A stretch of 64,000 bases of DNA from Carboxylicivirga sp964602515 (GTDB taxonomy: Bacteria > Bacteroidota > Bacteroidia > Bacteroidales > Marinilabiliaceae): positions 273,949 through 337,948 of the forward strand of contig CAZRRJ010000004.1 of the NCBI GenBank assembly GCA_964602515.1, read 5' to 3'. Position 1 is the first letter of the stretch; each line of letters begins with the position of its first letter. This document shows positions 1-9,344 of the stretch, one piece after another. The notes under the pieces are model-generated. The model worked only from the letters and a program-made list of their open reading frames with translations, was not told where the DNA came from and ran no database searches. Position numbers and translations under genes: made by a program.

Positions 1-574
1 GTTCCTTTCTATCTGTTATATGCAATTGAAAACGATTAGTTTCAGCCAACAGGTTTTCGCCAAATTGTAAAGTCAGTTTGGATAATTCAGTCGTAATTTG
101 CCTGTACTTCTCTTTTTCATCCCCTTCAAGCAAGGCGCCTTTACGAGTAAAACCTTTATAAGTATCTTCCAGTAGTTGTACCTGTTCCTTATTCAATATA
201 TTTCTATCCTGCTGTTCGTATACTTCACGCACTTTCTTAAATAAATCAGCATTTAGCCAAATGTCATTCGAGTACTCCGTTAACAATGGAGATACTTCCC
301 TTGCAATGGATTGAATTTGTTCGTTTGTTTCGGCATGATTCAGGTTAAAAAATATATGACTTACAATACCTAAACGCGCTCCTGCCTTTTCAAGAGCAAC
401 AATAGTATTATCAAAATCCGGAGCTGTCACTTCCTCAATCAAAGAGTTGATTTCCCTTTTACTCTCTTCTATTAGCTCTTTAAAGGCGGGTAAAAAATCC
501 GTTTCTTTAATGCATTCAAATGGTGGTGTTTGATAAGGCGTATCAAAAGCCTTCTGTAAAATATTATTGCTCAT
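1..574 (-). CDS. M3-family peptidyl-dipeptidase (Dcp/oligopeptidase), N-terminal part
   Basis: This is a zinc metallopeptidase of the thimet oligopeptidase/Dcp family, which cleaves short peptides; only the first 191 residues lie in the window and the gene runs off the left edge. The N-terminus reads MSNNILQKAFDTPYQTPPFE and continues with a helical stretch containing PDFDNTIVALEKAGARLG. This matches the non-catalytic helical N-domain typical of M3 enzymes (the xPFDKI..F.PAFeea.. and tFENTI.aLe motifs). The catalytic HExxH motif would lie outside the window. It starts at the ATG complementary to 572-574. No signal peptide is seen, so a cytoplasmic or periplasm-adjacent role cannot be decided here. 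The family is clear; the exact subfamily is inferred. Confidence 0.85.
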   Translation of the reverse strand, partial: MSNNILQKAFDTPYQTPPFECIKETDFLPAFKELIEESKREINSLIEEVTAPDFDNTIVALEKAGARLGIVSHIFFNLNHAETNEQIQSIAREVSPLLTEYSNDIWLNADLFKKVREVYEQQDRNILNKEQVQLLEDTYKGFTRKGALLEGDEKEKYRQITTELSKLTLQFGENLLAETNRFQLHITDRKE

Positions 575-753
575 GTTTTCTATGTTTTCTAATCTGTTAT
601 AATCCTCAAAAATAACAATGTTAAATATTATAACTTGCTTAATACACAACAAACCTTTTTCAATAACGTTCGTTAAAAAATCATAAGAGAAGTTTGTTGT
701 TTTGCAAACAAGCTTTACAATAACAGTAAAAAACCAATAATCAACCTATTACA

Positions 754-1893
754 ATGCATAAAATTCTTCAATTAAGTATCCTGGTAATTTTATCAGTGCT
801 AATTAGCATGCCATTGTTTGCATACGAAAAAAAATTAAATGACATATTGAATAGCAAAGAGCTGAAAAAAATATCATCCGCTGAAAAGTTAATTGCCAAA
901 GGTGATGCCATTATTAAGCAAACTGAAGTCCTTGAGATAGAAATTGAAAAACTTAAAAATGCTAATGGCAGGGTTAAAACCGGAAAAATAAACAAATGCA
1001 GTAAACAAATTGCCGAAAAAAAAGTAAAAGCATCATTGTATTATAAAGATGGATACAAGAAGTACATTGATGTACTGGATAACCGACTTAAAATATTGGA
1101 TAAGTCAGGCAATTTTTTAGCTAAAGAAATACGTAATGACATTAAAGTTCTTGAGAAAAAAGCCCGTAAGCAATACAATAAAGCTGAAAACTTATCCTCC
1201 CCAGAGAAAACAATTGAACTCCTAAAACTGGCTCAGGAAAATCAGAAAAAAGCCATTGATCTACAAAAAAAATGTATATTAAGCCTTAGCAAAACGCATA
1301 AAGAAGAACCTGTGCTGGTAGCCGAGCAGACTGTTAAAGATTCTACCTCTATAGCAAAAGCTACTGTATCCGAACAAGAATCAACAAATCCTCTGACTAC
1401 TAATAAATTATCTTTACTATCAACTGATCTTTCAAATGGCTCAAATGCGACAACCACTACTGGTGCACTTGCAGTTTCAACAGCAGCAGTAGTGGTTGAT
1501 CCTTTTAATGAAACGAATAAAGCTGCTCCGTCTGAGATAACACAGTCAGAAATGATAAGGGAAAAATCTGCCCCTGCAAACGAACCGGTTGAAGAAGCCC
1601 TTATTGAAAATCAAACTACAAATGCAGAGGTATTTCTTACAATTCAGTTTATGGCTGATAAAAAGAAAGCAACTGATGCCCAAATATCTAGCATATATAG
1701 TGGTAACAAAGAAGTTATTGAGATGAATATCAGCAATTGGTACAAGTATTCGGTAGGAAGATATAAGAGCATAGAGGAAGCACAAGCAGATATGAAAGCA
1801 GAAAATATTAAAGGTTTTATTGTTGCCTACTACAAAAAACAACGTATATCGGTAAAAAAAGCAGTAAGTTTGTTAAATGAGTATTCATTATAA
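754..1893 (+). CDS. Exported protein with coiled-coil middle and SPOR-like C-terminus
   Basis: A signal peptide (MHKILQLSILVILSVLISM, cleavage after LFA) is followed by a lysine/glutamate-rich helical region (about residues 25-180) likely to form coiled coil. A Ser/Thr/Ala-rich linker (about 190-285) comes next. The C-terminal 85 residues read like a SPOR/sporulation-related repeat: FLTIQFMADKK near its start, then YKYSVGRYKSIEEAQAD, ending with FIVAYYKKQRIS. SPOR domains bind denuded peptidoglycan, so a periplasmic wall-associated role is inferred. It lies 29 bases upstream of the DUF6588-like gene on the same strand and is probably co-transcribed with it. I do not recognise a named gene. 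Confidence 0.7.
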   Translation: MHKILQLSILVILSVLISMPLFAYEKKLNDILNSKELKKISSAEKLIAKGDAIIKQTEVLEIEIEKLKNANGRVKTGKINKCSKQIAEKKVKASLYYKDGYKKYIDVLDNRLKILDKSGNFLAKEIRNDIKVLEKKARKQYNKAENLSSPEKTIELLKLAQENQKKAIDLQKKCILSLSKTHKEEPVLVAEQTVKDSTSIAKATVSEQESTNPLTTNKLSLLSTDLSNGSNATTTTGALAVSTAAVVVDPFNETNKAAPSEITQSEMIREKSAPANEPVEEALIENQTTNAEVFLTIQFMADKKKATDAQISSIYSGNKEVIEMNISNWYKYSVGRYKSIEEAQADMKAENIKGFIVAYYKKQRISVKKAVSLLNEYSL

Positions 1894-1922
1894 CATTTAA
1901 TACACCTCAACATACTGATGTT

Positions 1923-2900
1923 ATGAATAAATTAAAATTGTTTTTAAGCGTTGCTTTTATAGCAACATCTGTTCAATTATTTGGTCAAGCTCAGATAGTT
2001 GACTTTTTAAAAGCCGGACAAACAGATGCCAATGCTTTATCTCAGGCCTACTTATTACCCTATGGCGAAATGCTGGGTGTTAACCTTAATAGTGGGTGGT
2101 ACAATACCGCTAAAGTACATAAAATAGGTGGTTTCGATATTACTATTTCTGCAAGTTATGCAATGGCTCCCAGCAGTAAAAAAAGCTTTGATCCAAGTAG
2201 TCTTGGACTTACAACAGTTGAAGCAGCCAACTCCGGCATGGCTCCTACTATGGCAGGTGACAAGAACTCGAGTATGGCTTTTAATGAGATTAATACGGGT
2301 ATGGAAGTCATTAACATGAAAGGTTCAGGTGCTGATGCCTTCATTAGCCCAATGATACAGGGTGCTGTTGGTTTACCATTTCATACAGAAATAATGGGAC
2401 GCTTTATGCCTAAAGTAAGTTATGGTGATTATGGTGATGCAGGCCTTTGGGGAATTGGCCTTAAGCACTCTATTAAAGATTATATCCCATTTGTAAAACG
2501 TCTGCCGTTTTTACAGGCATCTGTTTTAGCTGCTTACACTGATTTTGATGCCAAATTAGGTGTAAGTAACGATGGACTTAGTTCTGATATAGGCACTGGC
2601 TCAGGAGATCTGGAAACATCTGCAGGAGCATTTACTACACGTTTACTAATTGGTGTTAATGTACCTGTTGTATCATTTTATACCGGATTGGGTTATGGTA
2701 CAACTACGAGTAACTTTGATGTTATTGGTGAGTTTTCTGGTTATGATACATCAAATCCTATTGCCTTAGAATATAAAACCAATGGTTTTGATTTTAATGC
2801 AGGCATGCGCATTCGCCTGGCAATATTTTCATTACATGCAGACTATACGGTTGGTGAATACTCAGTGATTACAGCGGGCGTTGGAATCAACTTTAGATAA
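1923..2900 (+). CDS. Outer-membrane beta-barrel protein, DUF6588-like
   Basis: The 325-residue product has a signal peptide (MNKLKLFLSVAFIATSVQLFG, ending Q/AQ). The rest alternates short aromatic/glycine strands and ends in a beta-signal-like GVGINFR. The N-terminal part (DFLKAGQTDANALSQAYLLP.G..LG..LNSGWYNTAKVHK.GGFDIT) matches the pattern of the Bacteroidota DUF6588 family of uncharacterised outer-membrane proteins. A terminator follows directly, so it is the last gene of a two-gene unit with the SPOR-like gene. Its function is unknown. Confidence 0.7.
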   Translation: MNKLKLFLSVAFIATSVQLFGQAQIVDFLKAGQTDANALSQAYLLPYGEMLGVNLNSGWYNTAKVHKIGGFDITISASYAMAPSSKKSFDPSSLGLTTVEAANSGMAPTMAGDKNSSMAFNEINTGMEVINMKGSGADAFISPMIQGAVGLPFHTEIMGRFMPKVSYGDYGDAGLWGIGLKHSIKDYIPFVKRLPFLQASVLAAYTDFDAKLGVSNDGLSSDIGTGSGDLETSAGAFTTRLLIGVNVPVVSFYTGLGYGTTTSNFDVIGEFSGYDTSNPIALEYKTNGFDFNAGMRIRLAIFSLHADYTVGEYSVITAGVGINFR

Positions 2901-2921
2901 AAGATTTTTAAAATATTATCA

Positions 2922-2953
2922 AAGGCCCTGAATACAATAATATTCAGGGCTTT
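2922..2953. terminator. Rho-independent terminator, probably bidirectional
   Basis: A 10-bp perfect stem (GCCCTGAATA at 2925-2934 with TATTCAGGGC at 2941-2950) has a short loop and a T tract on the plus side and an A tract before it. It sits between the convergent DUF6588-like gene and the nitroreductase. Confidence 0.85.
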
Positions 2954-2973
2954 CTGTTAGTTAAATATATTGC

Positions 2974-3507
2974 TTACTTTTTTAAAGGTTCTCCAAATAC
3001 TTCTTCAAAAACAACTTCATTAAAGGCCTTACGTGTTTTAGGCGGTGACTTACTTTCTGCCGGGTATCCAACTGGCAAAATTGCAATTGGTTCGATATGA
3101 TCGGGCAACTTCAGTACTTCCCTGACAACAGTTGGATCAAAATGGCAAATCTAACATGTGCCAAGTCCCAGTTCTGTAGCTCGCAACGTCATATGATCGA
3201 TAGCAATAGCTACATCTACATCGCAATGGTCTTTTTGATCAATGGTGCGCTTCCACGATTCATTATGGTTACCACATACAACTATTACCTGCGGCACTTC
3301 CTTAAACCAATCTTTGTGATATGCAGTTTTTATTCTTTTAAGATTTTCATCTTCAGAGACCATTATAAAATTCCACGGTTGTTTATTTGCTGCAGAAGGA
3401 GCCATTCTTCCGGCTTCCAAAATTTCAACAACCAAAGCTTTAGATACCTTTAATGGCTTATATTCTCTCACTGAATAACGTTCACGAAGTAATTGATTAA
3501 AATGCAT
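2974..3507 (-). pseudogene. Nitroreductase family protein interrupted by one amber codon
   Basis: The reading frame starts at 3507 with MHFNQLLRERYSVREYKP and contains the nitroreductase FMN-binding signature (RMAPSAANKQPWNFIMV) and LRATELGLGTC. A TAG at 3151-3153 follows the Cys. The same frame then continues without further stops as ICHFDPTVVREVLKLPDHIE to a TAA at 2974-2976. Family members read GTCWICxFDP here, so TAG replaces a TGG tryptophan through one G-to-A change. Total length would be about 177 residues, normal for small nitroreductases. It is therefore either a very recent pseudogene, a sequencing error, or a read-through gene. The upstream start is the only good one in frame. Confidence 0.85.
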
Positions 3508-3658
3508 AAAACAAGACTTTGTTCGATTGCTTAATGTGTTTTTTCTTTATAACAAAATTAAAAGGACTCACGTAACTTCCAAATTTTAGCTGATACAAAT
3601 AAATTTTAATCAATATCTAAGATACGAGATAAAAAAGATGTGTTTTTAATAAGCTCAT

Positions 3659-4459
3659 TTAAAAATAAACCGGGATTAAGTGATCTATTTTCTGCATCAC
3701 TTGAAATAAATCTTCTCCAAGAATCTCTTTTTGCCGATCTAAAGATATCTTTTCAAGTTGCTTATATCGCATTGATTTTGTGTAGTTATAATTTATTCCT
3801 CTATTAGTTACCTGAATCCCTGCTGCAAAAACACCTGTAATAAATATTAAAACAGCCATATATCTGCTCACCTTCTTCTTTATAAGAAAAAATGACAGCC
3901 CAAGGTTAAGGGAAATAATGCTACATATTATAAGAAATACATCGTAATTATTCCACCACCAAATATGTCCCCAACCACCAGAATACTGAGCCGATGGCCA
4001 CCAAAAAGCAACGCCTCCCCACGAACTTGCCGGAGTAAGCATATCCTCAAATAAATGAATAATATAGCCTAGAAAAAAGGCTAACAGCAGGCTGGTGCAT
4101 TTATTAACTCGCTGCTTAAGTGTGTTATTTTCTGCGATTGAGTTTTTATCAAATACTAATAAGTTTAGCCCAAGTAACACTGTAAAAAAAATTGCAGCTA
4201 CTAGCGAATGAAAAAAGGCATGATGAGAATACCACAATTTAGCGGAATATATTTCTTTACCAGTTAGCGATAGGTTAAACCACTGCCCAAAGGTGGAGTC
4301 AAAACCTGACCACATACTTATAGCATCAATATCCGGCAAAGCTGCTCCAAGAGCACCTAAAAATAGTATTCCGGCCTTATGCCCAATACTTTTATCCTGG
4401 TAATGAATAATAACGGAGCCAATAGCAACACCTGATAAGGTATGTGTTAGTATATCCAT
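3659..4459 (-). CDS. YdjM/DUF457-type inner-membrane metal-dependent hydrolase
   Basis: This 266-residue integral membrane protein belongs to the YdjM (LexA-binding, inner membrane-associated hydrolase) family. The family signature is at the N-terminus: MDILTHTLSGVAIGS, then GALGAALPDIDAIS, followed by WYSHHAFFHSLVAA and HLFEDMLTPASSW. These His/Asp residues form the proposed metal site. Several hydrophobic segments follow (about residues 90-130 and 170-215). Its ATG overlaps the stop codon of the upstream outer-membrane gene in a TAATG arrangement, implying translational coupling. The substrate is unknown. Confidence 0.8.
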   Translation of the reverse strand: MDILTHTLSGVAIGSVIIHYQDKSIGHKAGILFLGALGAALPDIDAISMWSGFDSTFGQWFNLSLTGKEIYSAKLWYSHHAFFHSLVAAIFFTVLLGLNLLVFDKNSIAENNTLKQRVNKCTSLLLAFFLGYIIHLFEDMLTPASSWGGVAFWWPSAQYSGGWGHIWWWNNYDVFLIICSIISLNLGLSFFLIKKKVSRYMAVLIFITGVFAAGIQVTNRGINYNYTKSMRYKQLEKISLDRQKEILGEDLFQVMQKIDHLIPVYF

Positions 4460-5000
4460 TAAATACCAACTCCAAATCCAACACTATAAATAGGTTCCCA
4501 AGCTTTATAAGGGGAGTGTGCATCTTGCAATACATCAAATAATATTTGCATAGAAAAGAAAGCTCGTTCGGAAATCATTTGACGATAACCACCTCCAATA
4601 TATATAAACGGAACAAAACCACGTTCTTTTGACATTGGTATGGTATTGAAATATCGCTCCATGCTGTAACCTGCAAATTCGGTATGTGCATATACCTTAG
4701 GTACAATATTGTACTGGGCAAATACACGGCCTCCATATTGATTATATGTTAATGAGGGATTAAATCTTTTATCTTTAGTATATTGATACTCGATGCCTAA
4801 TCCGGCATATACCTTTTCATTGAGTTTAGCACCAATAACCGGACTAATTATAATATTAGTGTAGCTACCAAAAGTTAAGCCCAGATTACCACCTGTAAAA
4901 AGTTTTTCTTTAAAGGGTGTTTTACCTGTTGTTTGAGCAGCACTAAGCAAGCAAAAACAAATTAGTACTGCTACTGAAGTAATTCTTTTAATGTAACACA
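4459..5000 (-). CDS. Small outer-membrane beta-barrel protein
   Basis: I chose the ATG at 5000, which gives 180 residues with a clear signal peptide (MCYIKRITSVAVLICFCLLS, then AAQ). The frame is open further upstream, but that stretch overlaps another gene and lacks signal-peptide character. The mature part resembles porin-type barrels: GGNLGLTFGSYTNIIISPVIG, YAGLGIEYQYT, and a C-terminal strand YSVGFGVGI. It is the middle gene of a three-gene minus-strand unit (Cys-rich protein, this barrel, YdjM-like hydrolase). No specific function can be assigned. Confidence 0.7.
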
Positions 5001-5011
5001 TAAGATTGGGT

Positions 5012-5224
5012 TTAAATACATCCACAAACAAAACCATCAGCAAGTTCATCAAGCATTTCTTTAATTTTAACAGCTTCCTGGGGCGTATTCTTACAGCATT
5101 TACATACCGGCAAATTAACTTCACTATGATATTTAATATCATGTAATTGAAAAGCCTTTTCACAAACAAAACACTTGTATAACTTGTTATGGAGAATATT
5201 GTCTGGCATATTATTTGACTGCAA
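5012..5224 (-). CDS. Small Cys-rich hypothetical protein, possible zinc ribbon
   Basis: The product is 70 residues (or 65 from the internal Met at 5209). It holds cysteine pairs CFVC and CKCC plus a C-terminal CGC, spaced like a small zinc-binding fold. A hydrophilic helix (EAVKIKEMLDELADG) lies between. It ends 11 bases before the chosen start of the outer-membrane gene, so it probably leads that transcript. No family recognised. Its reality is supported by Cys spacing and gene packing rather than homology. Confidence 0.5.
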   Translation of the reverse strand: MQSNNMPDNILHNKLYKCFVCEKAFQLHDIKYHSEVNLPVCKCCKNTPQEAVKIKEMLDELADGFVCGCI

Positions 5225-5347
5225 AATAATAAAATTGAACTATAAAAACTTTCAAGTTATGAAATGATACTGACTTTTTTTTAATAAAACGTTAAATTTA
5301 ATGATTGAACACATGTACATGTATTCATCAACATAGGATCTTAAATT

Positions 5348-5869
5348 ATGAGCAACATAAAATCAATTATCAACTATTTAGTGTTATCAACTCTGTTAAC
5401 GATACCGGTTCAAAATAGTTTTGGACAAAAGAAAAATAAGAAAGAGAGCCGCATGGAAGAGTATGCGGAGACTAAAAAACTAATTGATACAAGACAATTC
5501 ACCTTCGTAGCTAATCGTGCCTACCCACAAGGAGGTCGTTCAATTGACCTAACAACGAACTACGGATTTGTAAAAATAATGGGTGAAGAAACAGAAGGTG
5601 ACATGCCTTTTTTTGGACGTGGTTACAGCGTTCCTTATGGCGGTGATGGTGGTATTAAGTATGATAAAACACCTGTTGAAGACGAAAAAATAGAGTTTAA
5701 CGAAAAGAAAATGAGAATATCTTATCGTTTCGAGGCTAAAGGTAAAACAGACACTTATCAAATTGTGATGGATATTGCATCAAATGGAAATGCAACCTTA
5801 AGTATAACCAGCAACAACCGTAGCCATATTAGTTATAGCGGTGAGATAAGCAAGAATGAGGAAGACTAA
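5348..5869 (+). CDS. Secreted DUF4251 domain protein
   Basis: The 173-residue protein has a signal peptide (MSNIKSIINYLVLSTLLTIP..., cleavage near SFG/Q). A single DUF4251 domain follows: TRQFTFVANRAYPQGGRSID, NYGFVKIMGEETEGDMPFFG, then YRFEAKGKTDTYQIVMDI and a final SYSGEI strand. This is a Bacteroidota-specific family of exported proteins with no established function. It is monocistronic and followed at once by a terminator. Confidence 0.85.
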   Translation: MSNIKSIINYLVLSTLLTIPVQNSFGQKKNKKESRMEEYAETKKLIDTRQFTFVANRAYPQGGRSIDLTTNYGFVKIMGEETEGDMPFFGRGYSVPYGGDGGIKYDKTPVEDEKIEFNEKKMRISYRFEAKGKTDTYQIVMDIASNGNATLSITSNNRSHISYSGEISKNEED

Positions 5870-5892
5870 AATAAAAGCGAATTCCTTTCTGT

Positions 5893-5928
5893 GGGCTGTT
5901 TCATACGCAACAGCCGTTTTTTTTTTTG
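5893..5928 (+). terminator. Rho-independent terminator of the DUF4251 gene
   Basis: Stem GGCTGTT (5894-5900) pairs with AACAGCC (5909-5915), followed by an uninterrupted run of T residues on the plus strand. Confidence 0.85.
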
Positions 5929-5988
5929 TGAAATAGAGTAATATCACTACTACATTTGCCATTGGCTAAGCCAAATATTTTAATCAAA

Positions 5989-6442
5989 AAGAGGGTGTCC
6001 GAAAATATTATAACAGATGTCTACCGAATAAAGCTACAATATTTATCACCCTAGCAGTCAAATGCTATTTAACCTGAGTTCGACGTAAAATTTTGAATTT
6101 ATCTCATTACATATAAGTCTCTAAGGTATTCGGTAGAACATTGTTTCAGATCGTTTGAAGATAGTGAGTTTTAAGTTAATTTGACGAAATAATAGCGGGC
6201 TATTTTGAGTCAATTACATGAAGAAAATCGCTGTTTTCAAGTGAGCCCCACAAGCTTTGAATAAAAGACTGATTTGCTGTGTCAATTTTTATTACTATAG
6301 TACACACTATTCCTATAGAATTATTCCTTGTAAATCAGCCCCTTATTTCAATCTGTGTTTTAAAACTCAAATCGAACTCAGGTTATTTTAAATTACATCC
6401 CGACTTCGCCCAATGAGCAGTACTGGTTTTCAAACACCCTCT
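5989..6442. mobile_element. Degenerate MITE-like or IS remnant, non-coding
   Basis: This intergenic stretch is bounded by imperfect inverted ends: AGAGGGTGTCCGAAAA on the left and the complement of TTTTCAAACACCCTCT on the right, differing at two bases. A second inverted pair lies inside: AACCTGAGTTCGA at 6071-6083 and its exact complement at 6372-6384. No open frame of useful length is present and I see no clear target duplication. The nested inverted repeats and about 450-bp size fit a non-autonomous element or an IS that has lost its transposase. I cannot name the family. Confidence 0.5.
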
Positions 6443-6463
6443 AGTTTATATGTTGGGTTAATT

Positions 6464-8134
6464 TTACTTCCCTAAAAGCAATATGTCGTATTGTGTTTTT
6501 ATACTTACTTTGTTATTCTTAACAACTACTGTTTTGGCAGAATAATAATCCTTTAAGTAATCTCCATTAGAAAAAATGCCGCTTACATCAACTTCTTTAA
6601 GTCCCTGAGCCAAATCCAGTCCAACAACAACCTTATCGACATAATCAGGTGAATTATATTCGCGTTTGAAATAATAAGGCTTAGCCGTTAATTGCTGATG
6701 AACACCTGCACCTACCGAAGGATGTGCAACACGGAAACGACCTAGCTTCTGCCAGTGTGCCAATATTTCTTTTGCCGGCACACCATTAATATCGGCATTA
6801 GCTTCCAGTTGATCCCAATTCATAAATGAACGTAAAGTAGCATCTCCAACGGTGCCTTCTATTTCAAGGCTACGACCTGTTTCATCACCATAATACACTT
6901 GCGATGAACCTGGACATAACAACAACTTGGTTCCTGTTTCAATAGTACGCTGACGTTGTTTATCAAATGGCTCACCATCATCATGTGAAGTCGCATAGTT
7001 CATTGTGCTTAATCCTTTTAATGGCCCTTGAAGTACTGAACTGTATTTAGAAAAAATCTCTTCATAGCTTTTATTGGCATCAGACTTAAACTCAAAATTT
7101 ATCAGACTTTGCATACCATGGGCAAAATAATCCACTTTTTGATCTCCAAAATCGAACCAACGTCCACCCGATACTCCATAATTATAAACCTCTCCTAGCA
7201 TAAAGAACTCATTGTCATCAAGAGCCAAATCCGGATTAGCTGCTTTCCAATCTGCAAAAGCTTTTACTGCTTCTTTCCAAAGGTCAGCCCAAACGGACTC
7301 TTCAGTATGCTTTACTGTGTCTAAACGAAAAGCATCAATACCGTACTTACGGATATAATCGGTTAACCATTTAATAATATAGTAACGTGCCGTACGTGGA
7401 TAACCGGTTTTGGTAAAAAATGCATCTAATTCATCCATTTCCTTTTCTAAGCGACCCTCATCGGCCCATTTATCCATTAAAGCCTTTGGTAATTCTACTT
7501 CCTGAGTGCTTTCAGTCTTAATATCTGGTAAGTTTTCAACCAAAGTACAGGTAACCGTTGATTCATAATCCTGATACTTACACTGGGGATTATCACGTGC
7601 CCAATCATGCCCCCAAAAAGGATCTTTATTGGTAACAGGACCAGTATGGTTTATTACTACATCCAAAATGATACGTATACCATGTTTATGAGCTGTTTCA
7701 ACCAACTCAGTCAATTCTGCTTCTGAACCAAAATTAGGTTCTAATGAAGTCCAGTCTTTGGTCCAGTAGCCATGAAAACCATATGTATTGCCTGTACCTT
7801 CGTCAACAGAACCATGAATTTGCTCTACTACGGGACTAAACCATATAGCATTAATACCTAAATCGGTAAAATAGCCCTCTTGAATTTTTTGTGTAATCCC
7901 TTTTATATCTCCTCCCATAAACCCCCGAAGTACACCTGTCTTTTTTGTACGGTTGAAGTTTAAATCATTAGCTGTATTACCATTCTTAAACCTATCAGTT
8001 AATAAGAAATAAACATTGGCATTTTCCCACATAAAAGGAACTTCACCAACTTCTCTGCTTTGATTTGTTTCCTTAGACACACATGAAGTTAACAACGTCA
8101 CAACCATCAACATCAGTGAAAATACATTCTTCAT
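6464..8134 (-). CDS. GH13 alpha-amylase family lipoprotein
   Basis: This 556-residue exported glycoside hydrolase has a lipoprotein signal (MKNVFSLMLMVVTLLTSC, lipobox LTSC), so it is expected in the periplasm or outer-membrane surface. GH13 regions are visible in order: DVVINHTG (region I), DAFRLDTVKH with the nucleophile Asp (II), MLGEVYNYG with the general acid Glu (III), and SHDDGE (IV). It should hydrolyse alpha-1,4 glucans such as starch or glycogen. It is a single gene with a LacI-type palindrome about 156 bases upstream, shared with the amylase at 31308-32696. Sugar-responsive control is inferred from that site. Confidence 0.9.
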   Translation of the reverse strand: MKNVFSLMLMVVTLLTSCVSKETNQSREVGEVPFMWENANVYFLLTDRFKNGNTANDLNFNRTKKTGVLRGFMGGDIKGITQKIQEGYFTDLGINAIWFSPVVEQIHGSVDEGTGNTYGFHGYWTKDWTSLEPNFGSEAELTELVETAHKHGIRIILDVVINHTGPVTNKDPFWGHDWARDNPQCKYQDYESTVTCTLVENLPDIKTESTQEVELPKALMDKWADEGRLEKEMDELDAFFTKTGYPRTARYYIIKWLTDYIRKYGIDAFRLDTVKHTEESVWADLWKEAVKAFADWKAANPDLALDDNEFFMLGEVYNYGVSGGRWFDFGDQKVDYFAHGMQSLINFEFKSDANKSYEEIFSKYSSVLQGPLKGLSTMNYATSHDDGEPFDKQRQRTIETGTKLLLCPGSSQVYYGDETGRSLEIEGTVGDATLRSFMNWDQLEANADINGVPAKEILAHWQKLGRFRVAHPSVGAGVHQQLTAKPYYFKREYNSPDYVDKVVVGLDLAQGLKEVDVSGIFSNGDYLKDYYSAKTVVVKNNKVSIKTQYDILLLGK

Positions 8135-8568
8135 AATTGTAAAATTTAGTTTGCTTGTAAAAATAAGAAAGGCTTTTCATAATTGCTTGATTACTGATTT
8201 AAAACAAGCTACATAAAACAGGTTATACAACTATATAACAACACAATACATACAAGACTCTAACACAATAATAAGTGATCCTTATTTTCCGAAACGGTTT
8301 GCGAAAAAGACTATTCACAACGTAAATAACAAAAATAATGCACAAAACATTTCAGTTAGCATTAGAAACTGTTATTTCATGCAATTAATCCAAATAAGGT
8401 ATTTCTATAGTTTTGGCAACACTTTTTATTGCACTGTCCGTAATCTTAAATTTTAATCTGAATTCTCCTTTACCTGTAAAAAGCACTTTTCTGACGTAAA
8501 CATAACTCGATCAATTTCTCAAAAAATAATTACATTTGATCACTTTTTAACCTTTACAGATAAACAAA
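8135..8568. other. Intergenic region between divergent amylase and thioesterase
   Basis: A 434-base AT-rich gap that must hold the promoters of both divergent genes. Apart from the LacI-type palindrome at 8290-8303 I see no hairpin, RNA gene or open frame of note. Confidence 0.6.
8290..8303. promoter_or_regulatory. LacI-family operator-like palindrome (amylase 1)
   Basis: CGAAACGGTTTGCG is an imperfect version of the LacI-family palindrome GCAAACGTTTGC. It lies about 156 bases upstream of the amylase start on the minus strand. The other amylase has a perfect version at a similar distance (about 170 bases). Regulator and function are inferred. Confidence 0.5.
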
Positions 8569-9309
8569 ATGAATATAAATGACTTGCGTTTAAAAGCTAG
8601 TTATCCGGTAACATCAGCCGATACAGATATGTACTCACGACTAAAGCTAAGTGCATTGGCCAACTACCTTATACAAGCTGCCATTTGTTCAGCCGAAAAG
8701 CTAAAATTTGGATTCTCAGCTTTAAAAGAGGAGAATTTATTCTGGGTACTTAACCGGTTGACAATTGAAATATACCGCCCAGTGAAATGGAGCGAAATAG
8801 CTGAAGTAGAAACATGGCCCAAAAATATTGAGCGTATTTTTTATTTGCGCGATTTTATTGTACGCGATGAGCAGGGTGAGATAGTTGCAAAAGCGACATC
8901 TGCATGGTTATCTATTGACCTGAAAAGTAAACGCCCAACTCTGCTTAATAGTAATAAGACTGAAGCTTTCACAAAGCTTAATGATCTTCATGCACTGGAT
9001 TATTTTCCATTAAAATTGGATGGTATACAAAAAGATTATACCTGTACGATTACTCCTGAATATTTCGATATTGACCTGAATAAGCATGTAACATCTACAC
9101 GTTATATCGATTGGATGATGGATCTTTTTGATCCTGAATTCCACCGGACACATTACCCGAAACACCTTTCAATTAACTATATGAAAGAAACCATGTATAG
9201 TGAAAAAATTGAGCTAGCACAACAAAACAATGGAACAAATCATGGCTTTGAAGGCTTTAATACCATTCAAAATAAAGTGGCTTTTAGAGGGCATATCAAT
9301 TTTGACTGA
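8569..9309 (+). CDS. Acyl-ACP thioesterase (FatA-like)
   Basis: The 246-residue protein is a double-hotdog acyl-[ACP] thioesterase, releasing free fatty acids from acyl carrier protein. The first hotdog begins with ASYPVTSADTDMYSRLKLSA and contains WVLNRLTIEIYRPVKWSE and TWPKNIERIFYLRDF, which match the family. The second repeat begins near residue 170, EYFDIDLNKHVTSTRYIDWM, where the N..H..N/Y catalytic pattern of thioesterases is expected (DLNKHV). It is a single gene facing away from the amylase. Confidence 0.88.
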   Translation: MNINDLRLKASYPVTSADTDMYSRLKLSALANYLIQAAICSAEKLKFGFSALKEENLFWVLNRLTIEIYRPVKWSEIAEVETWPKNIERIFYLRDFIVRDEQGEIVAKATSAWLSIDLKSKRPTLLNSNKTEAFTKLNDLHALDYFPLKLDGIQKDYTCTITPEYFDIDLNKHVTSTRYIDWMMDLFDPEFHRTHYPKHLSINYMKETMYSEKIELAQQNNGTNHGFEGFNTIQNKVAFRGHINFD

Positions 9310-9344
9310 TATAGCTTAATCGCCTCTTTTACAACTTTGCTGGA

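Noticed and set aside
5001..5169. N-terminal extension of the outer-membrane gene up to 5169
   Set aside because: It overlaps the Cys-rich gene in another frame and has no signal-peptide character. The ATG at 5000 begins a clear signal sequence.
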